Positions 16,663 to 24,997 are shown, numbered from the stretch's first letter. The stretch: DNA of 64,000 nucleotides from Arthrobacter sp. KBS0702 (GCF_005937985.2 NZ_CP042172.1:1178001-1242000), one strand, 5' to 3'. Made by a program: numbers and translations. The notes: generated by a model from the sequence alone, not told the origin.

Positions 16663-17579
16663 TGGGGGACGAACAGCAGGCGTCCGGACCGCGCGTCCGG
16701 GCGCGGGGGAGAGAGCGGAAGAACCCGACGCCCAAAGCCGGCAGGAACCTTCCTGCCGCGACGGCGGTGGGCCTTGCCATGCTCTTCGCCGTGCTCGGCG
16801 GCCTGCTGTTCCTGCCCCTGGCCTTTGTGTTGATCGTCACGACCTTCGCCATCTTCGGCGTCTGGGAGGTGTTCCGGGCGCTGGAAGCCTCCGGCACGCG
16901 CCTGCCGATCATCCCGGCCATGACGGGCACCGTGGCGATGCCGCTCGCGGCCTACTTCGGTGGCACCGAAAGCCTCCTCTTCGCGCTGCTGCTCAGCAGC
17001 GTCGCGGTCCTCTTGTGGCGCTCCCTGGAGGGGGCGGCCGGTTCCGCGCGCAGCATCTTCGCCGGCGTGTTCACGCTGGCGTGGGTGCCGTTCCTGATCA
17101 GCTTCGCCGTGCTGCCGCTGCATGCCACCGGCGGGGCGGCTCCGATCGGGCCGTGGCCCGGCGGGGTCATACCCGTAGGGGCCTGGCAGATCGGCACCCT
17201 GCTCCTACTGGTGGTCTCCAACGACACCTTCGGCTACCTCGTGGGCGCCTCGCTGGGCAAGCACCCGATGGCGCCGAAGATCAGTCCGAAGAAGTCCTGG
17301 GAGGGCTTTGGCGGGTCCGTTGCCGGCGCCGTGATGGTCGGCGTCCTGGCCAGCATCTTCTTCCTCGGCGAGCCGTGGTGGTTCGGGGCGGCCCTAGCCG
17401 TGGGACTGGTGGCCGCGGCCACGGCCGGCGACCTGGCCGAGTCCATGGTCAAGCGCGAGCTCGGCATCAAGGACATGGGCAACAGCCTGCCCGGCCACGG
17501 GGGAGTGATGGACAGACTCGACTCGATTGTCTTCGCCTCTCCGGTGGCGTTTATGATCTTCGCCGCCGCCGGCGGCTAG
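16662..17579 (+). CDS. cdsA: Phosphatidate cytidylyltransferase
   Basis: This is a 305-residue integral membrane enzyme that makes CDP-diacylglycerol from phosphatidate and CTP, the precursor of all phospholipids. It has eight or so membrane helices after a basic N-terminal tail (about 30 residues). The CDS signature appears near the C-terminus as SMVKRELGIKDMGNSLPGHGG followed by MDRLDS. It is coupled to frr. In many bacteria dxr and rseP follow closely; here the next genes are a DivIVA-repeat protein and then a 26.6-kb catabolic block. Confidence 0.97.
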   Translation: MGDEQQASGPRVRARGRERKNPTPKAGRNLPAATAVGLAMLFAVLGGLLFLPLAFVLIVTTFAIFGVWEVFRALEASGTRLPIIPAMTGTVAMPLAAYFGGTESLLFALLLSSVAVLLWRSLEGAAGSARSIFAGVFTLAWVPFLISFAVLPLHATGGAAPIGPWPGGVIPVGAWQIGTLLLLVVSNDTFGYLVGASLGKHPMAPKISPKKSWEGFGGSVAGAVMVGVLASIFFLGEPWWFGAALAVGLVAAATAGDLAESMVKRELGIKDMGNSLPGHGGVMDRLDSIVFASPVAFMIFAAAGG

Positions 17580-17595
17580 GGGAGCACCCGCCCCC

Positions 17596-17621
17596 GCCCG
17601 GCACCTAGAATAGTGCCGGGC
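17596..17621. promoter_or_regulatory. 9-base inverted repeat enclosing a -10 box
   Basis: GCCCGGCAC and GTGCCGGGC flank the loop CTAGAATA, whose TAGAAT (17606-17611) matches the actinobacterial -10. The hairpin follows cdsA by 16 bases and precedes the DivIVA-repeat gene. It could be an operator covering the promoter or a terminator of the frr-cdsA transcript. Confidence 0.55.
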
Positions 17622-17679
17622 AAACACCCCGAAGTTGGCGCTACCAGAGCCGAACGGCCTCGAAGGAAACATAGTTACA

Positions 17680-18258
17680 GTGGACATTCACCGGCAGATC
17701 CCTGCCTCCTTTGACCGCGTGCAGCGGAACCAGTACGGCTACAACGCCAAGCAGGTGGACCAGTTCCTGCAGCGCGCACGGGTATCGTTTGAAACACCGC
17801 ACGCCGCGTCACGGGCGATCAAGAGCGCTGACGTCCGGGCGGTGTCCTTCGACCCGGTCAAGGGCGGCTACGCGGCGTCCGGCGTGGACGCGGCCTTGGA
17901 CCGCCTGGAGGACGCCCTGGCCCGCCGGGAACGCGACGAACTCATCGCTGAGCGCGGCGAAGACGCCTGGCTGCGCGACATCGGCCGCCTCGCCGGCCTG
18001 CTCCGCGGCCGCCTGCACCGCCCGGACGGGCAGCGCTTCCGGCGCCCCGCCAAGGGCAAGGTGCGCAGCTACAACACGACCGACGTCGACGACCTTTGCC
18101 ACGAGCTGATCGGCTACCTCGAAGAGGACCAGCCGCTCAGCGTGGACAACGTCCGCCGCGCCACCTTCCGGCCCGCCGTCGGGCGCGAAGGCTACGAGGA
18201 AAGCCAAGTCGACGCCTTCCTGGACCGCGTCGTCGAACTCATGGCCGCCATCGACTGA
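17680..18258 (+). CDS. DivIVA-repeat protein
   Basis: This 192-residue protein is composed of several short DivIVA-domain-like modules. Each has the pattern F..v..GYd..qVD.fLd: VQRNQYGYNAKQVDQFLQR near the start, VRAVSFDPVKGGYAASGVDA around residue 50, VRSYNTTDVDDLCHELIGYL around 125, and FRPAVGREGYEESQVDAFLD at the end. DivIVA/Wag31 proteins bind curved membranes at poles and septa. This protein lacks the long coiled coil of true Wag31, so it is a satellite member. The GTG at 17680 is chosen because the conserved DivIVA entry follows it directly; AAGGAA lies upstream at suboptimal distance. An in-frame ATG at 17635 is the alternative. Confidence 0.8.
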   Translation: MDIHRQIPASFDRVQRNQYGYNAKQVDQFLQRARVSFETPHAASRAIKSADVRAVSFDPVKGGYAASGVDAALDRLEDALARRERDELIAERGEDAWLRDIGRLAGLLRGRLHRPDGQRFRRPAKGKVRSYNTTDVDDLCHELIGYLEEDQPLSVDNVRRATFRPAVGREGYEESQVDAFLDRVVELMAAID

Positions 18259-18291
18259 CGCGGTACCTCCAACGCCTCACCGTCCAACGCT

Positions 18292-19803
18292 TTACCGCTC
18301 GGTCGCCAGCGGCCGTTCCGGAGTGTGCAGCCGGGTCATCAGCCGCGTGATGGTCCGCGGAACCCGGCCACGGGTTGCCCGGGACACCAGAACCATCACC
18401 GCGAAGGCCGCAGGAACCGTCCAGGCGGCCGGTTGCGCGAGCCATGGTGGTGTTCCAGCGGGGCCCAGCACGGCGCCGGCCAGCATGGCCCCGCCGCACA
18501 ACACGGCCCCGGTCAGCATCCCGGCGATCGCGCCGGTGTCGGTCAGTCCCCGCCACCAGATGCCCAGCAACAGCACCGGACAGATGGTCGAGGCCGTGAA
18601 CGCAAAGACCAGGCCCACGCTGCCGGCCAGCGCCGTGGAATCCGTCATGGCCGCAATCCCCAACGGCACCACCGCCGAGAGCAGCGCGGCGAGCCGGAAC
18701 CCGCGCACGCTGCCGCCCAGGATGTCCTGGCTGATGACGCCCGCCAGCGAGACCACCAGGCCCGAGGTGGTCGAGAGGAAGGCCGCGAACGCCCCGGCCA
18801 CCACCAGCGCGGAGAGCAGGTCCCCGGCCGCGCCGCCGACCAGCCGCCCCGGCAGCAGCAGGACCAGGGCATCCGCCTGCCCGCTCTGCGCCAGGCCCGG
18901 GGCGAACATCCGGCCCATCAGCCCGTACGCCGTCGGGAACAGGTAGAAGACCGAGAGCAGGCCCAGCACGATCAGAGTGGTCCGGCGCGCCGACTGCCCG
19001 TCAGGGTTGGTGTAGAAGCGCACCAGCACGTGCGGCAGGCCGAGGGTCCCGAACAGCAGCGCCACCAGCAGCGAGATGTTCTGGTACGGGCCCGCGGGGG
19101 CCAGTGCCGTCGGGTTCACGTTCGATTCGGCGACCGCCTGCGAGCCGTTCCCGGCCAGGACGAACAGGATAAACAGCACCGGCACCGCCAGCGCGGTCAG
19201 CTTCAGCCAGTACTGGAACGCCTGGACGAAGGTAATGGAGCGCATCCCGCCGGACACCACGGTCACGCAGACGACGGCGACCACGGCCACTTGCCCCACC
19301 CAGGCCGGCAGCCCCGTAGTGATCCGGATGGCCAGCGCCGCCCCGTGCAACTGCGGGACGATGTAGAGCCACCCGACGACCACCACCACGAAGCTGGTCA
19401 CCCTCCGGACGGCCCGGGAATCCAGCCGGGCCTCGGTGAAGTCGGGAATCGTGTAGGCGCCGGAGCGCCGAAGCGGCGCGGCCACGAACAGCAGGAGCAT
19501 CAGGTACCCGGCGGTGTAGCCCACCGGGTACCACAGCGCGTCGGTGCCGGAGAGCAGGATCAGGCCGGCGACGCCGAGGAAACTGGCCGCGGAGAGGTAC
19601 TCGCCGCCGATCGCCGAGGCGTTCCACCAGGGCCGCACCGTGCGGGAAGCGACGTAGAAGTCCCCGGTGGTGCGTGAGATCCGCAGGCCGTAGAAGCCGA
19701 TCACGGCGGTGGCCAAGGAAACGGCCGCGAAGGCTGCAATGCCGACGACCGGGTTCACCGGCGCCTCACTTGTCCCCGGCGAGATCGCGGTAACGGGATT
19801 CAT
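18292..19803 (-). CDS. Sodium/solute symporter (SSS family, carboxylate type)
   Basis: This 503-residue protein has about 13 membrane helices. SSS hallmarks are TGDFYVASRTVRPWWNASAIGGEYLSAASFLG near the N-terminus (given in part: GGEYLSAASFLG), LPHVLVRFYTNPD in the middle and the ALVVAGAFAAFLSTTSGL helix. It resembles ActP-type acetate and monocarboxylate symporters. It is the last gene of a histidine kinase, response regulator, small membrane protein, symporter unit. Its start overlaps the preceding gene by 38 bases, and a start at the later VNPVVGIAAF codon is possible. The substrate is probably a short-chain carboxylate, by family and context. Confidence 0.9.
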   Translation of the reverse strand: MNPVTAISPGTSEAPVNPVVGIAAFAAVSLATAVIGFYGLRISRTTGDFYVASRTVRPWWNASAIGGEYLSAASFLGVAGLILLSGTDALWYPVGYTAGYLMLLLFVAAPLRRSGAYTIPDFTEARLDSRAVRRVTSFVVVVVGWLYIVPQLHGAALAIRITTGLPAWVGQVAVVAVVCVTVVSGGMRSITFVQAFQYWLKLTALAVPVLFILFVLAGNGSQAVAESNVNPTALAPAGPYQNISLLVALLFGTLGLPHVLVRFYTNPDGQSARRTTLIVLGLLSVFYLFPTAYGLMGRMFAPGLAQSGQADALVLLLPGRLVGGAAGDLLSALVVAGAFAAFLSTTSGLVVSLAGVISQDILGGSVRGFRLAALLSAVVPLGIAAMTDSTALAGSVGLVFAFTASTICPVLLLGIWWRGLTDTGAIAGMLTGAVLCGGAMLAGAVLGPAGTPPWLAQPAAWTVPAAFAVMVLVSRATRGRVPRTITRLMTRLHTPERPLATER

Positions 19804-20140
19804 TCCGCGCCGCGGTGCGGACGTAGAGCCAGGCGCTGAGCCCGATCACCGGGTAGATGCCGGCGCCCAGCAGGACCCAGTCGAAGGGCAGCCCGGCGAT
19901 CCGCAGCTCAGCCAGGCCCGGCACCAGACCCAGCATCAGGGCGAAGGACAACAGGATCAGCAGGAACCCCGCCGCCACCACGATGCCGAGCCGCAGCTGG
20001 GAACGGATCAGCGAGCGGACGAACACCTGTCCGGCGTCGGACTCCTCGGCGGCCTCACGCGCGTCGATGGCCGAGCGGCCGGCGGCGGCGCTGCCGGCTG
20101 CCTCAAAGCTGCGAGGCGCGGTGACCCGGACCCGGGTCAT
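19766..20140 (-). CDS. Small two-helix membrane protein, probable symporter partner
   Basis: This 124-residue protein has a polar N-terminal half and two membrane helices (about residues 50-72 and 85-107). It then has a short basic tail (YVRTAARNESRYRDLAGDK). The position directly ahead of an SSS symporter, and the topology, match the DUF485-type small partners of ActP, although sequence similarity to DUF485 is weak by eye. The ATG overlaps the stop of the response regulator by three bases, so the unit is translationally coupled. Confidence 0.7.
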   Translation of the reverse strand: MTRVRVTAPRSFEAAGSAAAGRSAIDAREAAEESDAGQVFVRSLIRSQLRLGIVVAAGFLLILLSFALMLGLVPGLAELRIAGLPFDWVLLGAGIYPVIGLSAWLYVRTAARNESRYRDLAGDK

Positions 20141-20856
20141 GCCTGCGGCCGGATCCGGGTCGCCTCGAGCTTCTCCCGGACGGACGGCAGGTGCCGGCGG
20201 CTGATCGGCAGCTCGGCCCCGGCCACGGTCACGCTCGGACGCGCCGCGGCGAGCTTCATGTGGCTGAGGTGGCTCAGGGCGATCAGGTAGGAACGGTGGA
20301 TGCGCAGGAAGCCGGCATCGGCCCACTGCTGTTCGAGGTCCGCCAGCGGCACGCGGATCAGGTAGCTCGCATCGGCGGTGTGCAGCCGGGCGTAGTCGCC
20401 CTGCGCCTGGACATAGGTGACGTCGTCGCGCCGGATCATCTTGGTGGTACCGCCGAGGTCCACGGTGATCATCTCCGGCGGCGGGGCGCCGTCGCGGATC
20501 AGCTCGCTGATCCGGCCGATCGACCTGGCCAGCCGCTCGGCGCGAACCGGCTTGAGCAGATAGTCCACGGCGGCCAGTTCGAACGCCTCCAGGGCGCAGT
20601 CCTCGTCCGCGGTCACAAAGACGACGGCGGGCGGCCGGCTGCTGCGGGAGATCACCCGAGCGATGTCGAGACCGGAGAGGGCCGGCATGTGGATGTCCAG
20701 GAAGACGGCATCGACGTCCTCCGCCTCCAAGGCGCGCAGCGCCTCGGCGCCGGAGGAGGCGCGGTGGATGGCGCCGATCCGGTCGTCCCGGCCCAGCAGG
20801 AAAGCCAGCTCCTCGACGGCGGGCAGCTCGTCATCGGCGACGAGGACGTTAATCAT
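20137..20856 (-). CDS. LytTR-family response regulator
   Basis: This 239-residue protein has a receiver domain (acidic pair DDE near residue 8, phosphoacceptor Asp in VFLDIHMPALSG near 54, Thr in FVTADED, Lys in LLKPVRAER). A LytTR DNA-binding domain follows (about 130-235: DVTYVQAQGDYARLHTADASY, FLRIHRSYLIAL). LytTR regulators bind direct repeats of a 9-base motif spaced by 12-13 bases. Exactly such a pair is present upstream of the partner kinase at 22154-22183. It lies 63 bases after the kinase gene and is coupled to the small membrane protein downstream. Confidence 0.95.
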   Translation of the reverse strand: MINVLVADDELPAVEELAFLLGRDDRIGAIHRASSGAEALRALEAEDVDAVFLDIHMPALSGLDIARVISRSSRPPAVVFVTADEDCALEAFELAAVDYLLKPVRAERLARSIGRISELIRDGAPPPEMITVDLGGTTKMIRRDDVTYVQAQGDYARLHTADASYLIRVPLADLEQQWADAGFLRIHRSYLIALSHLSHMKLAAARPSVTVAGAELPISRRHLPSVREKLEATRIRPQA

Positions 20857-20919
20857 GGTCCTAGGGTACCGCCGCGGCGAGCGCCACCGGCGCCGGCGGG
20901 GCGGGGCGTTGTGCCTGGC

Positions 20920-22137
20920 TCAGGCGTCATGCCGCGGCTGGGACTTGGGCACCCGCATGGTGATCAGCGTGCCTTCGCCCGGCGCCGTCTCGATGACCAG
21001 GCCGTTGTCCTCGCCGTAGACCTGACGCAGCCGGGCGTCGACGTTCCGCAGCCCCACATGGTCGCCCTCTCCATGCCCGGCGAGGACGGCCCGCAGCTTC
21101 TCCGGATCCATTCCGACGCCGTCGTCCTCGATGGTCACCTCGGCAAAGGCGCCCGAATCGTTCGCCGTGATGGTGATGTGTCCCGGACCCTCCTTGGCCT
21201 CCAGGCCATGCCGGACCGCGTTCTCGACCAGCGGCTGCAGGCTCAGGAAGGGGATGACGGTGCTGAGCACCTCGGGCGCGATCCGCAGGCTCACCTGGAC
21301 CCGCTCGCCGAAGCGCGCCCGCTCCAGCAGCAGGTACCGGTCGATGCACCGCAGTTCCTCCGCGAGGGTGGTGAAGTCGCCGTGGCGGCGGAAGGAATAG
21401 CGGGTGAAGTCGGCGAATTCCACCACCAGTTCCCGGGCTCGCACCGGATCGGTGTTGATGAAGGAGGCGATCGCGTTCAGCGAGTTGTAGATGAAGTGCG
21501 GGCTGATCTGGGCCCGGAGCGCACGGACCTCGGCCTCCATCAGCAGGGTCCGGGAGGCGTCCAGCTCGGCCAGCTCCACCTGCGTAGCCACCCAGTCGGC
21601 CACTTCGCCGGTGGCGCGGACCAGCCCAGCGCCCGCGGCCGGGGCGAAGGCGGCCACCACGCCCACCACCCGGGTGCCGGCCTTGATCGGGGCGATCACG
21701 ACAGCGCGCTCCACGCCCTCCGCCAGCGGCCGGGATGCCCCGCCTGCGGTGAGCAGCTGCAGTTCCCCGGCCGGAATCACGGCGGTGTGGCCGCCCTCGA
21801 GCACCTTGGCGGCCAGTCCCATCAGGGCGGGTTTGAGCGCCTCGTCGGCACCGTCCCAGGCCAGCACGCCCGCGGTATCGGTGATCGCCAGGGCGTCGCA
21901 GCCAAGCAGGCTGCGCAACTGCCGGCTCGCTTTCGCCGCGCCCGCCGGGTTGAGGCCGGTGCGCAGATACTGCCCGGCCCGGGAGGCGGCGTGCAGCGTC
22001 TTGTAGGTGGCGCGTTCGACGTCGGTGCCCAGTTCGCGGAAAGAGCGCAGGACCTTGAGTCCGACGGCCACGACGACGGCGATCGCCAGGGCGATCACGG
22101 CGATCGCCGCGGCGGTAAACAGGGGAGAGTCCGGCAT
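20920..22137 (-). CDS. LytS-type sensor histidine kinase
   Basis: This 405-residue kinase starts at MPDSPLFTAA. One N-terminal membrane helix (about residues 7-28) is followed by a GAF-like sensor domain (about 70-210), then the His_kinase core with phosphoacceptor His in RAQISPHFIYNSLNAIASF. The ATPase domain has the N box LVENAVRHGL, EDDGVGMD and GLRNVDARL. With a single helix and a cytoplasmic GAF it probably senses an internal signal or transporter state. An in-frame start at 22224 would run over the LytTR repeats, so 22137 is preferred. It is divergent from the DUF485-actP operon. Confidence 0.92.
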   Translation of the reverse strand: MPDSPLFTAAAIAVIALAIAVVVAVGLKVLRSFRELGTDVERATYKTLHAASRAGQYLRTGLNPAGAAKASRQLRSLLGCDALAITDTAGVLAWDGADEALKPALMGLAAKVLEGGHTAVIPAGELQLLTAGGASRPLAEGVERAVVIAPIKAGTRVVGVVAAFAPAAGAGLVRATGEVADWVATQVELAELDASRTLLMEAEVRALRAQISPHFIYNSLNAIASFINTDPVRARELVVEFADFTRYSFRRHGDFTTLAEELRCIDRYLLLERARFGERVQVSLRIAPEVLSTVIPFLSLQPLVENAVRHGLEAKEGPGHITITANDSGAFAEVTIEDDGVGMDPEKLRAVLAGHGEGDHVGLRNVDARLRQVYGEDNGLVIETAPGEGTLITMRVPKSQPRHDA

Positions 22138-22153
22138 GCTGCCAGCGTAGCGC

Positions 22154-22185
22154 GCCGTTGAGCGCAGCATCGCAGCCGTTGAGCG
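22154..22185. promoter_or_regulatory. LytTR direct-repeat operator
   Basis: The 11-mer GCCGTTGAGCG occurs at 22154-22164 and again at 22175-22185, a 21-base period. The 9-mer GCCGTTGAG fits the published LytTR consensus [TA][AC][CA]GTTN[AG][TG] at eight of nine positions in both copies, with the required 12-base spacer. It lies between the divergent kinase and actP operons and is most likely bound by the adjacent LytTR regulator. Confidence 0.72.
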
Positions 22186-22232
22186 ACGGGAAGCCCGGCG
22201 GTGCTGGAATGTAATGCGCGTCACGATGCACA

Positions 22233-22246
22233 GTGATTGCAGTCAC
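22233..22246. promoter_or_regulatory. CRP/GlxR-like site GTGA-N6-TCAC
   Basis: GTGATTGCAGTCAC contains both inner half-sites of the CRP/GlxR consensus TGTGA-N6-TCACA but lacks the outermost T and A. It lies 74 bases before the DUF485 gene, suggesting cAMP-dependent control of the symporter operon. Confidence 0.45.
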
Positions 22247-22319
22247 GCAGCACCGGAGGGCTCTTTTCCGGAGCCCGGGGTACCCGGCGGTGGCTCGCCA
22301 GTCTCAATGAGGAGGAACG

Positions 22320-22700
22320 ATGGGTCACGACGCCCAACATACGGACGCAGCGGCGCCCGTGGACTTCAAGGAAGTCCAGTCGACGGAGCGGTTCCAGGAA
22401 CTGCGCAAACGTCACCGCAGCTTTGTCTTCCCGATGGCCATCGCATTCCTGCTGTGGTACTTCGCCTACGTCCTGCTGGCCGACTACGCGGTGGGCTTTA
22501 TGTCCACCAAGGTCTGGGGCAACATCAACGTCGGCCTGATCCTGGGCCTGCTGCAGTTCGTGTCCACGTTCGCCATCACCGGCTGGTACGTCAGCTACTC
22601 GAACCGGAAACTGGACCCGATCGCCTCCGAGATCCGCCATGAGATCGAAGGCCACGAGTTCGACAAGCACGGCAACCCAGTGAGCGGAACGGCAAAATGA
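22320..22700 (+). CDS. DUF485 small membrane protein (YjcH-like)
   Basis: This 126-residue protein has two membrane helices. The DUF485 pattern is clear: FQELRKRHRSFVFPMAIAFL, then a second helix ending TGWYVSYSNRKLDPIASEIR. In E. coli the homologue YjcH is co-transcribed with the acetate permease ActP, and here the same pairing is seen. The stop codon overlaps the actP start by four bases (ATGA). AGGAGGAACG precedes the ATG. The exact role of DUF485 proteins is not settled; they are thought to assist the symporter. Confidence 0.93.
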   Translation: MGHDAQHTDAAAPVDFKEVQSTERFQELRKRHRSFVFPMAIAFLLWYFAYVLLADYAVGFMSTKVWGNINVGLILGLLQFVSTFAITGWYVSYSNRKLDPIASEIRHEIEGHEFDKHGNPVSGTAK

Positions 22701-24313
22701 CACTAATGGTCCCCGCGGTCAACGTCGCCGCCCTCAAAGACACCACCTTGCTGAACATGGGCATCTTCGCCCTCTTCGTCGCGGTCACCATGGTGATCGT
22801 GTTCCGCGCCAGCCGCAACAACAAGACGGCGGCCGATTACTATGCCGCCGGCCGCTCGTTCACCGGTTCGCAGAACGGCACCGCGATCGCCGGCGACTAC
22901 CTTTCCGCCGCATCCTTCCTCGGCATCACCGGAGCCATCGCCATCAACGGCTACGACGGCTTTATGTACTCCATCGGCTTCCTCGTCGCCTGGCTCGTCG
23001 CGCTGCTGCTGGTGGCCGAACTGCTGCGCAACACGGGCAAGTTCACCATGGCCGACGTGCTGTCCTTCCGGCTCAAGCAGCGCCCGGTGCGCATCGCCGC
23101 CGCCATCTCCACCCTGGCGGTCTGCTTCTTCTACCTCCTGGCCCAGATGGCCGGCGCCGGCAGCCTGATCTCGCTGCTGCTGGGCATCAGCGACTGGGGC
23201 GGCCAGGCGCTGGTGATCATCGTCGTCGGCGCCCTGATGATCATGTACGTCCTGATCGGCGGCATGAAGGGCACCACCTGGGTCCAGATCATCAAGGCCA
23301 TGCTGCTGATCGCCGGCGCGGCCGTGATGACCTTCTGGGTCCTCGCGATCTACGGCTTCAACCTCTCCGACCTGCTCGGCGGCGCCGCGGAAACGGCCAA
23401 GAACCCGGCCGTCCTCAACCCGGGCCTGCAGTACGGCAAGTCGGACACGTCCAAGCTGGATTTCATGTCCCTGGGCCTGGCGCTGGTGCTGGGCACCGCC
23501 GCCCTGCCGCACGTGCTGATGCGCTTCTACACGGTTCCGACCGCCAAGGAAGCCCGCAAGTCCGTGGTGTGGTCCATCTGGCTGATCGGGATCTTCTACC
23601 TGTTCACCCTGGTCCTGGGGTACGGTGCGGCGGCGCTGGTCGGCGCCGACACCATCAAGGGCGCCCCGGGTGGGGTCAACTCGGCCGCGCCGCTGCTGGC
23701 CTTCCACCTCGGCGGCCCGCTGCTGCTCGGCTTCATTTCCGCGGTGGCGTTCGCGACCATCCTCGCCGTGGTCGCCGGCCTCACCATCACGGCGGCGGCA
23801 TCCTTTGCGCACGACATCTACGCCAACGTCATCGCCAAGGGTAAAGCCGACGCCGATACCGAGGTCAAGGTGGCCCGCAGGACCGTGGTGGTCATCGGTA
23901 TCCTGGCGATCGTCGGCGGCATCTTCGCCAACGGCCAGAACGTCGCCTTCCTGGTGGCGCTGGCCTTCGCGGTGGCGGCGTCGGCCAACCTGCCGACGAT
24001 CGTGTACTCGCTGTTCTGGCGGAGGTTCACCACCCAGGGCGCTATCTGGAGCATGTACGGCGGCCTCGGCTCCGCCATCATCCTGATCGCGCTCTCCCCG
24101 GTGGTTTCCGGCGCCAAGACCTCGATGATCCCGGGGGCCAACTTCGCGGTCTTCCCGCTGAGCAACCCCGGCATCGTCTCCATCCCGCTCGCGTTCTTCC
24201 TGGGCTGGCTGGGCACGATCCTGGACAAGAAGCTCGAAGACACCACGAAGCAGGCCGAGATGGAAGTCCGCTCCCTGACCGGGGTGGGCGCCGAAAAGGC
24301 TACGAACCACTAG
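22697..24313 (+). CDS. actP: Cation/acetate (monocarboxylate) symporter
   Basis: This 538-residue SSS-family transporter has 13 membrane helices. Typical ActP/MctC segments are AADYYAAGRSFTGSQNG, AGDYLSAASFLGITG, TAALPHVLMRFYTVP and the AVAFATILAVVAGLTITAAAS helix. Homologues import acetate, propionate or pyruvate with sodium or protons. It is translationally coupled to the DUF485 gene. The operon is divergent from the LytS/LytTR system and ends at a perfect bidirectional terminator. Substrate range is inferred from the family. Confidence 0.94.
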   Translation: MTLMVPAVNVAALKDTTLLNMGIFALFVAVTMVIVFRASRNNKTAADYYAAGRSFTGSQNGTAIAGDYLSAASFLGITGAIAINGYDGFMYSIGFLVAWLVALLLVAELLRNTGKFTMADVLSFRLKQRPVRIAAAISTLAVCFFYLLAQMAGAGSLISLLLGISDWGGQALVIIVVGALMIMYVLIGGMKGTTWVQIIKAMLLIAGAAVMTFWVLAIYGFNLSDLLGGAAETAKNPAVLNPGLQYGKSDTSKLDFMSLGLALVLGTAALPHVLMRFYTVPTAKEARKSVVWSIWLIGIFYLFTLVLGYGAAALVGADTIKGAPGGVNSAAPLLAFHLGGPLLLGFISAVAFATILAVVAGLTITAAASFAHDIYANVIAKGKADADTEVKVARRTVVVIGILAIVGGIFANGQNVAFLVALAFAVAASANLPTIVYSLFWRRFTTQGAIWSMYGGLGSAIILIALSPVVSGAKTSMIPGANFAVFPLSNPGIVSIPLAFFLGWLGTILDKKLEDTTKQAEMEVRSLTGVGAEKATNH

Positions 24314-24343
24314 CGCCCTGCCGGTTCCGCCGGCGCTGGCAAC

Positions 24344-24377
24344 GAGGAACCCCCGTGCGGCCGCACGGGGGTTCCTC
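24344..24377. terminator. Perfect bidirectional terminator between actP and lrp
   Basis: A 34-base perfect palindrome (arms GAGGAACCCCCGTGC and complement, GGCC centre) lies between two convergent genes. Both orientations look the same, so it can serve both transcripts. No T-run is present, as is common in high-GC genomes. Confidence 0.85.
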
Positions 24378-24440
24378 GCGTAATGCCGGTGTGCCGGGCG
24401 GTTCCGGATGTGCCGGATGCCGATCGGTTCCGGCGGTGGC

Positions 24441-24932
24441 TCAGGACTCGGCCGGGCCGCGCTCCAGCAGCGGCTGGATCCGGAACGGAATGAGCTCGCT
24501 CATGGCCAGGGCGGTGTCGGTCCGGTCCACGCCGTCGCAGGAGAGGATCTTGCCGTTGATCCGGAACAGGTCCTCGGCGTCGAGCGCCACCACCCGCAGC
24601 AGCAGGTCGGCCGAACCGGTGAGGCCGTACCCCTCCAGGATCTCCGGGATGCCGGCCAGATCCACGGCCAGCTGGCCCAGCTTCTGCTGCTGGACGTGCA
24701 CGGAGATGAACGCCATCAAGGGGTAGCCCAGCGAGGCCGGATTGATCCGCCGCTCAAAGGAGAGGAAAACGTGTTTCTTCTCCAGCTGGGCCATCCGGGC
24801 CTGCACCGTGTTCCGCGACAGGCCCAGCTTCTGGGCCAGCGCCACGACGGTCCGCCGGGGGTCCCGGGCCATGGCCGAAAGCAGGCGGGTGTCGGTGCCA
24901 TCCAAGGGTTGCATAATGCGCAAGATTAGCAC
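24441..24932 (-). CDS. Lrp/AsnC-family transcriptional regulator
   Basis: This 163-residue protein has an N-terminal winged HTH (DGTDTRLLSAMARDPRRTVVALAQKLGLSRNTVQARMAQLE, quoted in part as LGLSRNTVQARM) and a C-terminal RAM ligand-binding domain (about 70-150: YPLMAFISVHV, GSADLLLRVVALDAEDL). It is divergent from the branched-chain oxoacid dehydrogenase operon, the same arrangement as BkdR with bkd genes in other bacteria. It probably senses branched-chain amino acids and activates that operon. The tail is a little longer than usual. Confidence 0.93.
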   Translation of the reverse strand: MLILRIMQPLDGTDTRLLSAMARDPRRTVVALAQKLGLSRNTVQARMAQLEKKHVFLSFERRINPASLGYPLMAFISVHVQQQKLGQLAVDLAGIPEILEGYGLTGSADLLLRVVALDAEDLFRINGKILSCDGVDRTDTALAMSELIPFRIQPLLERGPAES

Positions 24933-24997
24933 GGTCCAAACGTGCCACGCGGGGCAGAATGCTCAATTTTTTCGAGGGTGGTTGTACCCAATGGCTG

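Noticed and set aside
22703..24310. Minus-strand 535-codon frame opposite actP
   Set aside because: It is Gly/Asp/His/Arg-rich shadow sequence of a clear transporter gene.
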